Part shown: positions 1-6,107 of the stretch, piece by piece
How positions within the stretch are numbered: the first letter of the stretch is position 1
How the letters are laid out: the number at the start of each line of letters is the position of its first letter
Notes under the pieces: model-generated
Seen by the model: the letters and a program-made list of their open reading frames with translations, nothing else
The model's database searches: none
What the model was told of the DNA's origin: nothing
Position numbers and translations under genes: made by a program
DNA from: an uncultured Campylobacter sp.
Lineage (GTDB): Bacteria; Campylobacterota; Campylobacteria; Campylobacterales; Campylobacteraceae
Assembly (NCBI RefSeq): GCF_938045465.1
Contig: NZ_CALIBF010000136.1
Location: 1-16,255 of the forward strand
Reading direction: 5' to 3'
DNA length: 16,255 nucleotides

Positions 1-1
1 T

Positions 2-154
2 ATTTTCATCCGCACGGGACACGATAGCTTCGAGCCTAGCGTAGATCGCAGCGTATTTGGCTTTGATCCCGCCGCGTCTATCAAGCACGAGCTTCTATTC
101 TTTCTATCCATAGTAAAAAGTTTAAAATTAAACGAAAATATCTGGCAGGATTAA
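2..154 (+). CDS. 3' end of an unrecognised protein (partial)
   Basis: The second forward frame is open from the window edge to a TAA at 152-154 and gives the last 50 residues of a protein whose start lies outside the window. The tail begins IFIRTGHDSFEPSVDRS and ends in a leucine-rich, probably helical stretch (HELLFFLSIVKSLKL) before NENIWQD. Codon use (gcg, ctt, agc) resembles the intact genes further right. I do not recognise the family and give no function. It could also be a chance open frame, because only 50 codons are visible and the neighbouring DNA is decayed. Confidence 0.45.
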   Translation: MFIRTGHDSFEPSVDRSVFGFDPAASIKHELLFFLSIVKSLKLNENIWQD

Positions 155-805
155 ATTTAAAGCCCGACTTAAGGTATAGATCGCTGCAAAATTTTAGGTT
201 TTAGCTTTAAATTTACGCGCTACTACGCCGTAACCGCTGCAACAAAATTCCGCCTGAAATTCCGCGGCGCATTTAAACCATGGAATTTATAGAATTCTTG
301 CAGCGACATAAATTTTGCGATATAGGATTTAGGGCTTTTAGCTATTTTATCCTAGCATATTGTGACAAAATCAGCGATCTATTTTAGCTCTAAAAGCCGT
401 TTAATATCGCCTTTGCTTAAATACGGTGCAAATATATGCTGCGGCTGCGAACCACTTAGTTTTACTAGCATATCACCTGCGCCTAGAAGCTTTTCGGCTC
501 CGCTTTCGTCCAAGACAATACTACAGGCACGTTATTTGCAAAAATCTATCGAATGAAATTTTTATGAGATTTCGCGTTAAATTTTAATTATATTTTATCA
601 CTCGCCTATAAATTTATGCTCGTGCAAATCCGCTCTGTATAGCATTATGATCTTGCCACTGCCGCTTACGGCACACGATCTTTATATGAGATTGCGGCGA
701 CGTCCTAAATTTCATCAAACCCTCTAAAATTTTACCGCTTCGTAGCGCGTGAATAGACTCGGAGTAAATTTCGTTTCGCTATTAGCGTGACAATGCGTGT
801 CTTTT
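155..805. other. Decayed intergenic stretch with gene remnants
   Basis: No intact gene fits here. The reading frame open on the plus strand at 362-556 is the antisense of the FtsK-like remnant annotated separately and has no convincing ribosome binding site. Upstream of that remnant on the minus strand, at 649-669, one frame reads VSGSGKI, which looks like a P-loop and would fit the ATPase core of the same broken gene. The frames around it are shifted and stopped, so this is only a hint. The DNA also carries several AATT-centred words (for example ggaatttatagaattc near 282). Confidence 0.5.
379..565 (-). pseudogene. Remnant of an FtsK/SpoIIIE-type DNA translocase C-terminus
   Basis: Reading the minus strand back from a TAG at 379-381 gives about 48 in-frame residues containing LDESGAEKLLGAGDMLV, then SQPQHIFAPYLSKGDIKRLLELK. 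The A-E-K-L-L-G-x-G-D-M-L signature, followed by a P-x-x-x-x-A-P-x-x-S pattern, is the hallmark of the end of the FtsK motor domain, just after the second half of the ATPase. Upstream the frame is broken: a neighbouring frame reads ANNVPVV directly before it, so a small indel lies near 520-530, and stops follow. No gamma domain follows; the protein simply ends. It may come from the chromosomal ftsK family or from a mobile-element translocase; the fragment is too short to tell. It is almost certainly non-functional. Confidence 0.6.
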
Positions 806-1402
806 CTACTCACTTAATATATCAAGAGCCGCTTTTAATTGCTCTTTAAAGGTTTCTCTTAGATCTTTTGGCTCTAAAATTTCGATATCCGGAAGCCACT
901 TTTTTATAAATGGCAATATCTCCATATCCTGAGTAAAATCTATGCTAAAAATAATGCTGCCATCTTCAAGCTTCTTTTTAAATTTTTGAGTTGGGAAAAA
1001 CAGCTTCATACCCTCCTTAAAATATATAGCCACTTTCGGAGAAGCTTTTAATAGCGCTATTCGCGTCGGCTTGGAGGGCAAGCTCATAGCATTTTGTATT
1101 TTATTGAAATACGTTTCGTATTCCTTCAAGATCTTTCCTTCGTATTTTTTTGAGCTTTTGCTAAGCGATACGATAAAAGCCACTCTTAAAAGCCTAAAAT
1201 TTGGCGTATCCGATACATTTCCGAAAAATTCTCTATATACACATTCGCCGGAGATGTCACATTTCTCGCAGTTTGCACTTACGAAAGGACAACTCGCCTT
1301 TCTAAGAGCGTATCCGAAAGTGCCCCTGATCGCCGAGCCAATAAAAGGATGCGAGGGCTTTAAATCCGTGCCGTAAACGCCTAGCTCTAAATATTTAAGC
1401 AT
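806..1402 (-). CDS. Chimeric protein: Cas6-like N-terminus joined to a WYL-domain C-terminus
   Basis: A 198-residue open frame made of two unrelated pieces. Residues 1-65 look like the N-terminus of the Cas6 RAMP endoribonuclease found with type I/III CRISPR systems: a beta strand (YLELGVYG), the helix G-S-A-I-R-G-T-F-G-Y-A-L-R (22-34), then cysteines at 38, 45, 48 and 54 followed by V-Y-R-E-F-F. From about residue 69 (FRLLRVAFIVSL) to the end it looks like the C-terminal part of a WYL-domain transcription regulator: KILKEYETYFNKIQ, a beta-rich section (FPTQKFKKKLEDGSIIF) and the closing WLPDIEILEPKDLRETF. The second Cas6 RAMP fold and its glycine-rich loop are absent, as are the regulator's DNA-binding HTH and most of the WYL fold. 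The start has an AAAGG six bases upstream and a TATAAT box further up. I infer an in-frame deletion that fused neighbouring cas6 and WYL genes. Activity is doubtful. Confidence 0.7.
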   Translation of the reverse strand: MLKYLELGVYGTDLKPSHPFIGSAIRGTFGYALRKASCPFVSANCEKCDISGECVYREFFGNVSDTPNFRLLRVAFIVSLSKSSKKYEGKILKEYETYFNKIQNAMSLPSKPTRIALLKASPKVAIYFKEGMKLFFPTQKFKKKLEDGSIIFSIDFTQDMEILPFIKKWLPDIEILEPKDLRETFKEQLKAALDILSE

Positions 1403-1428
1403 GAATGGCCTTTTGTATTTTTGAGAAA

Positions 1429-1434
1429 ATTATA
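1429..1434 (-). promoter_or_regulatory. Candidate -10 box for the Cas6/WYL chimera
   Basis: On the minus strand TATAAT lies 27-32 bases upstream of the ATG at 1402, with a Shine-Dalgarno AAAGG between them. The match to the sigma-70 -10 consensus is perfect, but there is no clear -35, as is usual in Campylobacter. If used, it would give a short leader. Confidence 0.45.
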
Positions 1435-1591
1435 CTATAAAATGAGCTTTTATATTTTAAAACTGACAAAATATGCTTATAATTGCGAGCATTCAATAAG
1501 AAATTTTAACGCAATAAAAGCATCTAAAAATTTGATCGTTTTGAGGATTTTGCTTGCAAAATAAATTTTATACTTTTACTGCTTTTCATTA

Positions 1592-2191
1592 GGCTATCTT
1601 TAACTTGAACTCATGTAAAGGAGCAGTAAAGTTACGATAAGAACTATGTCCTTGAAAAGTAACGAGCGTAACGAAGTTAAAAATATCTAAGTTTTCAGGT
1701 GAGATAAAGATTGATGAAAGCTACTTTGGATCTAAGAGAGTAAGGAGAAAAGAGGCAGAGGCGCAAGCGGAAAGCAGCCGGTATTTGGAATGAGCATGGA
1801 CGGTAAAGTCTATACCCAGATAGTTAAAAACTGCTCTGCAAATGAGCTAATACCCATACTACCCAAATTTAGCGATTTGGACGAGAGCGTTATTTATTAT
1901 GATTACTGGAAAACTTATGACGGACTCGTCGATTATGGAGCCAAAGCACACTACAGAGCGAAGCACTCTAAAAATTAATTTGCTAACGATAAAAATCATA
2001 TAAACGGTATAGAAAACTTCTGGGGTTATGCTAAACATAGACTAGCTAAATTTAAAGGGATAAAGAAAGAAAATTTCTTGCTTCATCTAAAGGAATGTGA
2101 ATTTAGATATAATACTAAGACTACACAGGAAAACCTATATCAGAAACTATTGAAATTGATAAGAGAGAATCCGCTTAGCTTATCTTGAGCC
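1592..2191 (+). mobile_element. Degenerate IS1595-family insertion sequence
   Basis: The block contains the transposase remnant annotated below and ends three bases past its stop. The inferred ends are GGCTATCTTTAAC on the left (1592) and, inverted, GGCTCAAGATAAG on the right (2191). They share GGCT and little else, so the left end is tentative. The flanking eight bases (tttcatta and aaaataat) are not a direct repeat, so the original insertion has been rearranged or one end lost. At about 600 bp it is shorter than usual for the family; the space before the conserved DDE region cannot hold the whole N-terminal part of the transposase. It directly abuts the truncated receptor gene. Confidence 0.6.
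1689..2188 (+). pseudogene. IS1595-family (ISXO2-like) transposase, frameshifted and interrupted
   Basis: The pieces line up with the C-terminal two thirds of an IS1595 DDE transposase: KFSGEIKIDESYFG (first catalytic Asp at codon 1713-1715), then in another frame KRGRGASGKQPVFGM, DGKVYTQIVKNC, YYDYWKTYDGL (second Asp), HYRAKHSKN, and after a stop FANDKNHINGIENFWGYAKHR (third catalytic Glu) through LLHLKECEFRYN to the natural end at 2186-2188. The frameshift fits loss of one A from a run now four long at 1748-1751. The nonsense codon at 1976-1978 is a TAA where relatives have a glutamate (HSxNEFA), a single GAA to TAA change. The N-terminal zinc-ribbon region is missing. The enzyme cannot be made. 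Confidence 0.85.
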
Positions 2192-2199
2192 AAAATAAT

Positions 2200-2874
2200 T
2201 TATATCGTGCCGTCGCCGCCCGTAGGCTTGCCGTTGCCCGATTCGCCGAAGCCGTATCCGTAGTGCTTAAACGCAGCAAGCATATCTAGGCTATCAAACG
2301 CTTTGCCGTAGAGCATCGCACTTTGCGAATAGCCTTCGTTATTGCTCGTATAGCCCACTTTGAGCTTGGCGCCGATATCCTGACCGTCCTCAAGCATGTC
2401 AGAAGCGTCTACCGTCCTGAAGGCAACTGAGCCGCCCAAAGCGTCCGAGCCGTTCACGACCGAACGCACGCCTACATCGACCTCTACGGCTTTGATAAGA
2501 TCAGGATCGATTAGTAAATCGGCGTTGTGATGAAAGGTATTGCCGTTTTGCTTCGCGCCGTCAATCGTGATATTTAGACCGCGATCGCTCACGCCGCGCA
2601 TATAAATTTTTTGATTCATGCCGTTGGTGCCGCCCACATACACGCCCGGAATGTCGCGAAATACGTCTTTTACGAGCGTAGCGTTGCGGGTGTTGATTTT
2701 GATATCATCCACGGTGCTAGGCGTGCTAGAATCGCTAGTAACTTCGATTACGCCCAGGCTTTGCGTATTTGAATCCTTGCTTTTGGATGCGTCCGTAGCG
2801 CTTGATTTCTCGTCTGCTTGTGCGCTTAAGCAAAGAACCGCGCACAAAGACAAAGCCAGATGAAATTTTTTCAT
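2200..2874 (-). pseudogene. TonB-dependent (haem/haemoglobin-type) receptor, truncated after the plug
   Basis: It encodes 224 residues of an outer-membrane receptor that is normally about 650-750 long. There is a signal peptide (residues 1-20, ending SAQA), a TonB-box-like GVIEVTS near residue 42, and a plug domain with KDVFRDIPGVYVGG, MRGVSDRGLNITIDG and the DLIKAVEVDVG...GSDALGGSVAF region typical of haem and haemoglobin receptors. The start of the barrel follows (LKVGYTSNNEGYSQSAMLYGKAF). The frame then ends GGDGTI-stop, where the TAA is supplied by sequence just before the IS end. The rest of the barrel is not on the other side of the IS, so a deletion or rearrangement removed it. AGGAG precedes the ATG. 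No functional pore could form; expression of the plug fragment is possible because the promoter region looks intact. Confidence 0.85.
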
Positions 2875-2995
2875 ACGAAACTCCTAAATGATAAGTAAGA
2901 TTAAAAAATGGCAAATAATATAAAATTAATCCTTTATTTTATATTAATTATCAAGACATTTTAAAATCATTACAATTTTATCTCCGAATGCTTTG

Positions 2996-3022
2996 TTATC
3001 ATTAAATAAAGCTAAATGATAA
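2996..3022. promoter_or_regulatory. Candidate Fur operator between receptor and exbB
   Basis: A perfect 8-base inverted repeat, TTATCATT (2996-3003) and AATGATAA (3015-3022), is separated by 11 bases. Each arm is a Fur half-site-like word (ATNATTATCAT style). Further single half-sites lie nearby on either side (attatcaaga at 2947, atgataagta at 2888). The position between divergent iron-uptake genes fits iron repression. It is a motif match only, and the spacing is not the classical 19-bp box. Confidence 0.45.
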
Positions 3023-3076
3023 AATATAATTTAAATATCGCTCATCAAAATTTTAGTAAAAATTAAATCTATTTTT

Positions 3077-3084
3077 GATAGAAT
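3077..3084 (+). promoter_or_regulatory. Candidate -10 box for exbB-exbD-tonB
   Basis: GATAGAAT preceded by a T-run (atttttgatagaat) resembles the Campylobacter sigma-70 extended -10. It lies about 65 bases before the exbB ATG and downstream of the Fur-like palindrome, as expected for an iron-repressed promoter. Confidence 0.4.
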
Positions 3085-3149
3085 CGCTCATTTTTTAGCA
3101 AACGGATCTGCTAAATTTATAAAATTTTTAAAATTATTAAGGAGAATTT

Positions 3150-3578
3150 ATGGGCATTATGGAATTTTTGGCGCATTACGTGGATTACATTATCTTTGCG
3201 ATCCTCGGATTTATGAGCTTTTTGGTCGTGTGGTTTACTATCGAAAGGATGCTTTTTTATTCGAAGGTTAAAGCTAGCGATTACAAAAGCAAGGCGCTAT
3301 ATGAAGAGGCTCTGACAAAAAATTTAACGACACTTTATATTGTTTATTCAAATGCTCCGTACATCGGTCTTTTAGGTACTGTCATCGGCATTATGATCAC
3401 ATTTTTTGATATGAGTACTGCAAGCGGTATCGATACCAAGGCTATCATGCAAGGTCTCTCGCTTGCCCTTAAAGCTACGGCTACGGGTCTAGTAGTCGCC
3501 GTGCCTACGCTTATCATCTACAATGGCTTTGTTCGCAAGGTAGATGTGCTTCTAAACCGCTACGATGAGGTTAAATAA
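3150..3578 (+). CDS. exbB: ExbB, proton-channel subunit of the TonB energy-transducing complex
   Basis: ExbB forms the inner-membrane channel that, with ExbD, uses the proton gradient to drive TonB. The 142-residue length matches the short ExbB of Campylobacter and Helicobacter. Three membrane spans are visible: residues about 13-35 (YIIFAILGFMSFLVVWFTIE), 69-88 (PYIGLLGTVIGIMITF) and 104-126 (ALKATATGLVVAVPTLIIY). The G-L-L-G-T-V-x-G-I and A-L-x-A-T-A-x-G-L-x-V-A-x-P motifs, with channel-lining threonines, are the family signature shared with TolQ and MotA. AAGGAG sits seven bases before the ATG. The stop is directly followed by the exbD ATG, so the two are translationally coupled. It is the first gene of the operon and probably iron-repressed through the upstream palindrome. 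Confidence 0.93.
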   Translation: MGIMEFLAHYVDYIIFAILGFMSFLVVWFTIERMLFYSKVKASDYKSKALYEEALTKNLTTLYIVYSNAPYIGLLGTVIGIMITFFDMSTASGIDTKAIMQGLSLALKATATGLVVAVPTLIIYNGFVRKVDVLLNRYDEVK

Positions 3579-3962
3579 ATGAGCATTCCTAGACGAGACG
3601 GGCTAAATATCGTCCCGTTCATTGACATTATGCTGGTGCTGTTAGCGATCGTGCTTAGTGTCTCGACTTTCATTGCGCAGGGGCATATTAAGGTAAATCT
3701 TCCATCTTCTTCAAGCTCGCAAAACCCGCAAGAGGATAAAAAAGTTACCATTAAAGTGGATAGCGAATCTAAAATTTACCTAGACGATATTGCAATAAGC
3801 GAGGATGAGCTTGAGAAAAAAATTGCCGCTCTCGATAAAAACGATCTTGTCGTGCTAAAAAACGATAAAGACTCGAAATTTGCCTCTTTCATTTCTATCA
3901 TGGATGTCCTAAAAAAGGCGGGCCATGAAAAATTTGCGATCGTGACCGAAAAAGAGCAATGA
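3579..3962 (+). CDS. exbD: ExbD, proton-translocating partner of ExbB
   Basis: This 127-residue single-span protein of the ExbD/TolR family has a short cytoplasmic N-terminus (MSIPRRDGLNI), then a membrane segment VPFIDIMLVLLAIVLSVSTF at about residues 12-31. That segment contains the conserved aspartate (D16, equivalent to E. coli D25) which carries the proton. The periplasmic domain has the usual pattern: a basic strand (KKVTIKVDSESKIYLDD), an EDELEKKIAAL helix and LKNDKDSKFASFISIMDVLKKAG near the end. Its ATG begins immediately after the exbB stop, and its own TGA overlaps the tonB ATG by four bases. This tight packing fits co-translation of complex members. Confidence 0.93.
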   Translation: MSIPRRDGLNIVPFIDIMLVLLAIVLSVSTFIAQGHIKVNLPSSSSSQNPQEDKKVTIKVDSESKIYLDDIAISEDELEKKIAALDKNDLVVLKNDKDSKFASFISIMDVLKKAGHEKFAIVTEKEQ

Positions 3963-4807
3963 ATAAAGATAGCGCAATAGGCTTCATCGTATCTTTGGTG
4001 CTGCATTGCATCATCGCTGCGGGTGTTTTTGCTCTTTTATCGTCGGCACCGAAGCCGCCTAGCATGCCCGATATGATAGCCTTTTCCATCGATAGCATAA
4101 TGGATGAGGCCAAGCAGGGCGATATCTCCGATGAGCCCAATATCCCGCCTCCTTCCGATCAGTCCGAACCGGATCCTGAGCCAGAGCCCACTCCGCCGGA
4201 GCCCGAGCCCGAACCGGAACCAACTCCGCCTGAGCCGGAGCCAATACCGGAGCCCGAGCCGATTCCTGAACCGGAGCCTATACCAGAGCCTGTAGTCGAA
4301 AAACCAAAACCGGTCGAAAAGCCTAAGCCAAAGCCGGTAGAAAAACCAAAACCGGTCGAAAAACCTAAGCCGAAAAAAGAGCATAAAGTTCAAAGCAGCG
4401 ATAGGAATTTAACGGCTAAATTTGACCCGACAAAGCCTATTTCGCTGGGTAGCGGCGGGGGCGGCGGCTCCAGTAGTGCAGGTGGCGGTAGCGACGCTAT
4501 AACAAGCCGCGGAGATCCTAGCAATAGCGATGTCGGCAAGAAAATTTTCGCCATCATTTCTCGCTACGCGCAGTCGCACTACCCTAAAAATGCGCAACGT
4601 ATGCGTAAAATCGGCGTCGTAGGCGTGCACTTTACCTATACGGCAAGTGGCGATGTTAAGGGTCTTCGCGTTACGTCTTCCTCTAATGTCGATTCGCTTG
4701 ATGAGGGCGCGTTAAGCGCGGTCGAGCGCACCAAAGGTAGCTTTCCAAAGGTCGAGAAAGATATGGAATTTAACTTTAGCATAAAGTATACGCTAAATTT
4801 TAACTAG
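3959..4807 (+). CDS. tonB: TonB, energy-transducing periplasmic linker
   Basis: This 282-residue TonB carries energy from ExbB/ExbD to outer-membrane receptors. The N-terminal span (residues about 7-27) holds the S-x3-H motif (S12, H16) needed for coupling to ExbB/D. From about residue 60 comes a rigid linker of PEPEP/PEPIPEPEP repeats that changes to basic KPKPVEKPKP repeats, then a glycine-serine stretch (GSGGGGGSSSAGGGSD). The C-terminal domain (about 190-282) has Y-P-K-N-A-Q-R-M-R-K-I-G-V-V-G-V-H-F, the V-x-S-S-S-N..LDEGALSAV helix and a final KYTLNF strand, all typical. It is the last gene of the operon and is followed by a hairpin. The divergent receptor next door is destroyed, so its client receptors must be encoded elsewhere. 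Confidence 0.93.
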   Translation: MNKDSAIGFIVSLVLHCIIAAGVFALLSSAPKPPSMPDMIAFSIDSIMDEAKQGDISDEPNIPPPSDQSEPDPEPEPTPPEPEPEPEPTPPEPEPIPEPEPIPEPEPIPEPVVEKPKPVEKPKPKPVEKPKPVEKPKPKKEHKVQSSDRNLTAKFDPTKPISLGSGGGGGSSSAGGGSDAITSRGDPSNSDVGKKIFAIISRYAQSHYPKNAQRMRKIGVVGVHFTYTASGDVKGLRVTSSSNVDSLDEGALSAVERTKGSFPKVEKDMEFNFSIKYTLNFN

Positions 4808-4837
4808 CCTTAAAGCTTCTATTAAAAACTTCTGCCT

Positions 4838-4866
4838 GGGCGGTGAAATTTTAAAATTTGCCGCCC
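4838..4866 (+). terminator. Hairpin after tonB, possible terminator
   Basis: GGGCGG at 4838-4843 pairs with CCGCCC at 4861-4866. The stem continues through AAATTTT/AAAATTT with one bulged base. It lies 30 bases past the tonB stop. There is no long T-run after it (ttaccgctttatct), so rho-independent termination is plausible but not certain. Confidence 0.45.
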
Positions 4867-5120
4867 TTACCGCTTTATCTTAGCTCGCAAAATTCCATCT
4901 TGGCGAAGTAAAATTTTAAAATCTGCCTCTCTTGCTGCCGCTTCTGTCGCTTCTGTCGCATGAGCTTTTATAAACGGATTGGAGCCTTGAAATTTAAAAT
5001 TTAAACGGAGAAAATTATGTCTTTTCAAATTTAGCCAAGCAAACATCTTAAAGCATTAAAATTTTAAATTTAAGCTGCGAAATTGCTAGGAAATTCCACT
5101 GATTTTAATGGAATTTTTAC
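4867..5120. other. Intergenic region between tonB and the flavoprotein operon
   Basis: No open frame with a credible start is seen. It contains several AATTTTAAAAT and AAATTTAAA words and a direct repeat of cttctgtcg at about 4940-4957. It probably holds only the promoter region of the next operon. Confidence 0.5.
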
Positions 5121-5126
5121 TATAAT
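5121..5126 (+). promoter_or_regulatory. Candidate -10 box for the five-gene operon
   Basis: A perfect TATAAT preceded by tttttac lies 34 bases before the ATG at 5160. An AAAGGA ribosome binding site is at 5149-5154. No other promoter-like site is evident before trpC, because the downstream genes overlap or nearly touch. Confidence 0.5.
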
Positions 5127-5159
5127 TTCATATGAAATTTAAAAGATTAAAGGAAATTT

Positions 5160-6107
5160 ATGATAGACGTTTACGACTTGGCGGTGATCGGTGGCGGTCC
5201 TTGCGGCATCGCTTCCGTAGTAGAAGCCAAAAGAAACGGGCTTGCGCATGTGCTTCTGCTTGAAAAAGGCGACAACCACTCTCAAACGATTAGGCAGTTT
5301 TACAAAGATAAAAAGCGCGTCGATAAAGAATATAAGGGCTTTGACAGCGAGACGCGCGGATCTATTTCGTTTGAAACCGGCACAAAAGAGAGCGTGCTAA
5401 ATTATTTCGACGAGCTCTTAGATAGCGACGAAATCGATACGAATTTCAAAAGTGAGGTCGAAAAGATCGAAAAGCACGCAGATGAGTTTTATATCACGAC
5501 TAGCTCGGCTGGATACCGCGCGCGCAACGTCATCGTCGCAATTGGTAGGATGGGCAAGCCTAATAAGCCCGCTTATAAAATTCCACCTTCGATCACGCAA
5601 CGCGTAAATTTCAATCTTGATAAATGCACGATCAATGAAAAAATTCTAGTCGTCGGAGGCGGTAACTCAGCTGCAGAATACGCTATAGCGCTATGCAAGA
5701 CCAATGTCGTGACGCTTTGCTATCGCAAGGCTAAATTTACCCGCCTAAACGAGACGAACGAAAGCGACGTAATGCGCGAGACCAAATACGGCAACATCAT
5801 CTTGCGCTTAGGCATCGATATAGAGGCTCTTGAGAATGAAAACGGCAAGGTGCTGGTAAAATTTGATAATGGCACCGAGCTCGTGTTTGACCGCGTGATA
5901 TACGCGATCGGCGGCACGAGCCCGATTGATTTTCTTAAAAAATGCGGCATCGCTTACGATGAAAACGGCGTGCCGATCGTGGATGAAAATCTCCAGACCG
6001 CCACTAGTGGGCTTTACGTCGGCGGAGATCTCATCAGCAGAAGCGGCGGATCGATCGTAGTGGCGATAAATCACGCTCATACCATCATCAAAAATATCCG
6101 CAGATGA
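5160..6107 (+). CDS. YpdA-like FAD/NAD(P)-dependent oxidoreductase
   Basis: A 315-residue two-dinucleotide-fold flavoprotein. The FAD-binding GGGPCG is at residues 11-16, the NAD(P)H-binding GGGNSAAE at about 168-175, and the second FAD contact YVGGDLISRSGGSIVVAI near 282-299. The overall plan is that of the thioredoxin reductase group, but there is no CxxC redox pair between the two nucleotide folds. This points to the YpdA/bacillithiol-disulfide-reductase-like branch, which Campylobacter also has (annotated there as a pyridine nucleotide-disulphide oxidoreductase). The natural substrate cannot be read from the sequence; Campylobacter is not known to make bacillithiol. It opens the operon, with its TGA overlapping the next ATG by four bases. 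Confidence 0.8.
   Translation: MIDVYDLAVIGGGPCGIASVVEAKRNGLAHVLLLEKGDNHSQTIRQFYKDKKRVDKEYKGFDSETRGSISFETGTKESVLNYFDELLDSDEIDTNFKSEVEKIEKHADEFYITTSSAGYRARNVIVAIGRMGKPNKPAYKIPPSITQRVNFNLDKCTINEKILVVGGGNSAAEYAIALCKTNVVTLCYRKAKFTRLNETNESDVMRETKYGNIILRLGIDIEALENENGKVLVKFDNGTELVFDRVIYAIGGTSPIDFLKKCGIAYDENGVPIVDENLQTATSGLYVGGDLISRSGGSIVVAINHAHTIIKNIRR

Noticed and set aside
362..556. 64-codon plus-strand open frame
   Set aside because: It is antisense to the FtsK-like remnant, and the minus-strand translation carries the recognisable motif.
806..1402. A nearby CRISPR array suggested by the Cas6-like N-terminus
   Set aside because: I read 1-2200 for regularly spaced 25-40 base repeats and saw none.
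4037..4393. Minus-strand open frames opposite the TonB proline-rich linker (Arg/Leu/Trp/Phe repeats)
   Set aside because: They are shadows created by the repetitive Pro-Glu/Pro-Lys codons of tonB and have no start context.
5160..6107. Thioredoxin reductase (trxB)
   Set aside because: The CxxC redox pair between the FAD and NADPH folds is missing, so a YpdA-like assignment fits better.
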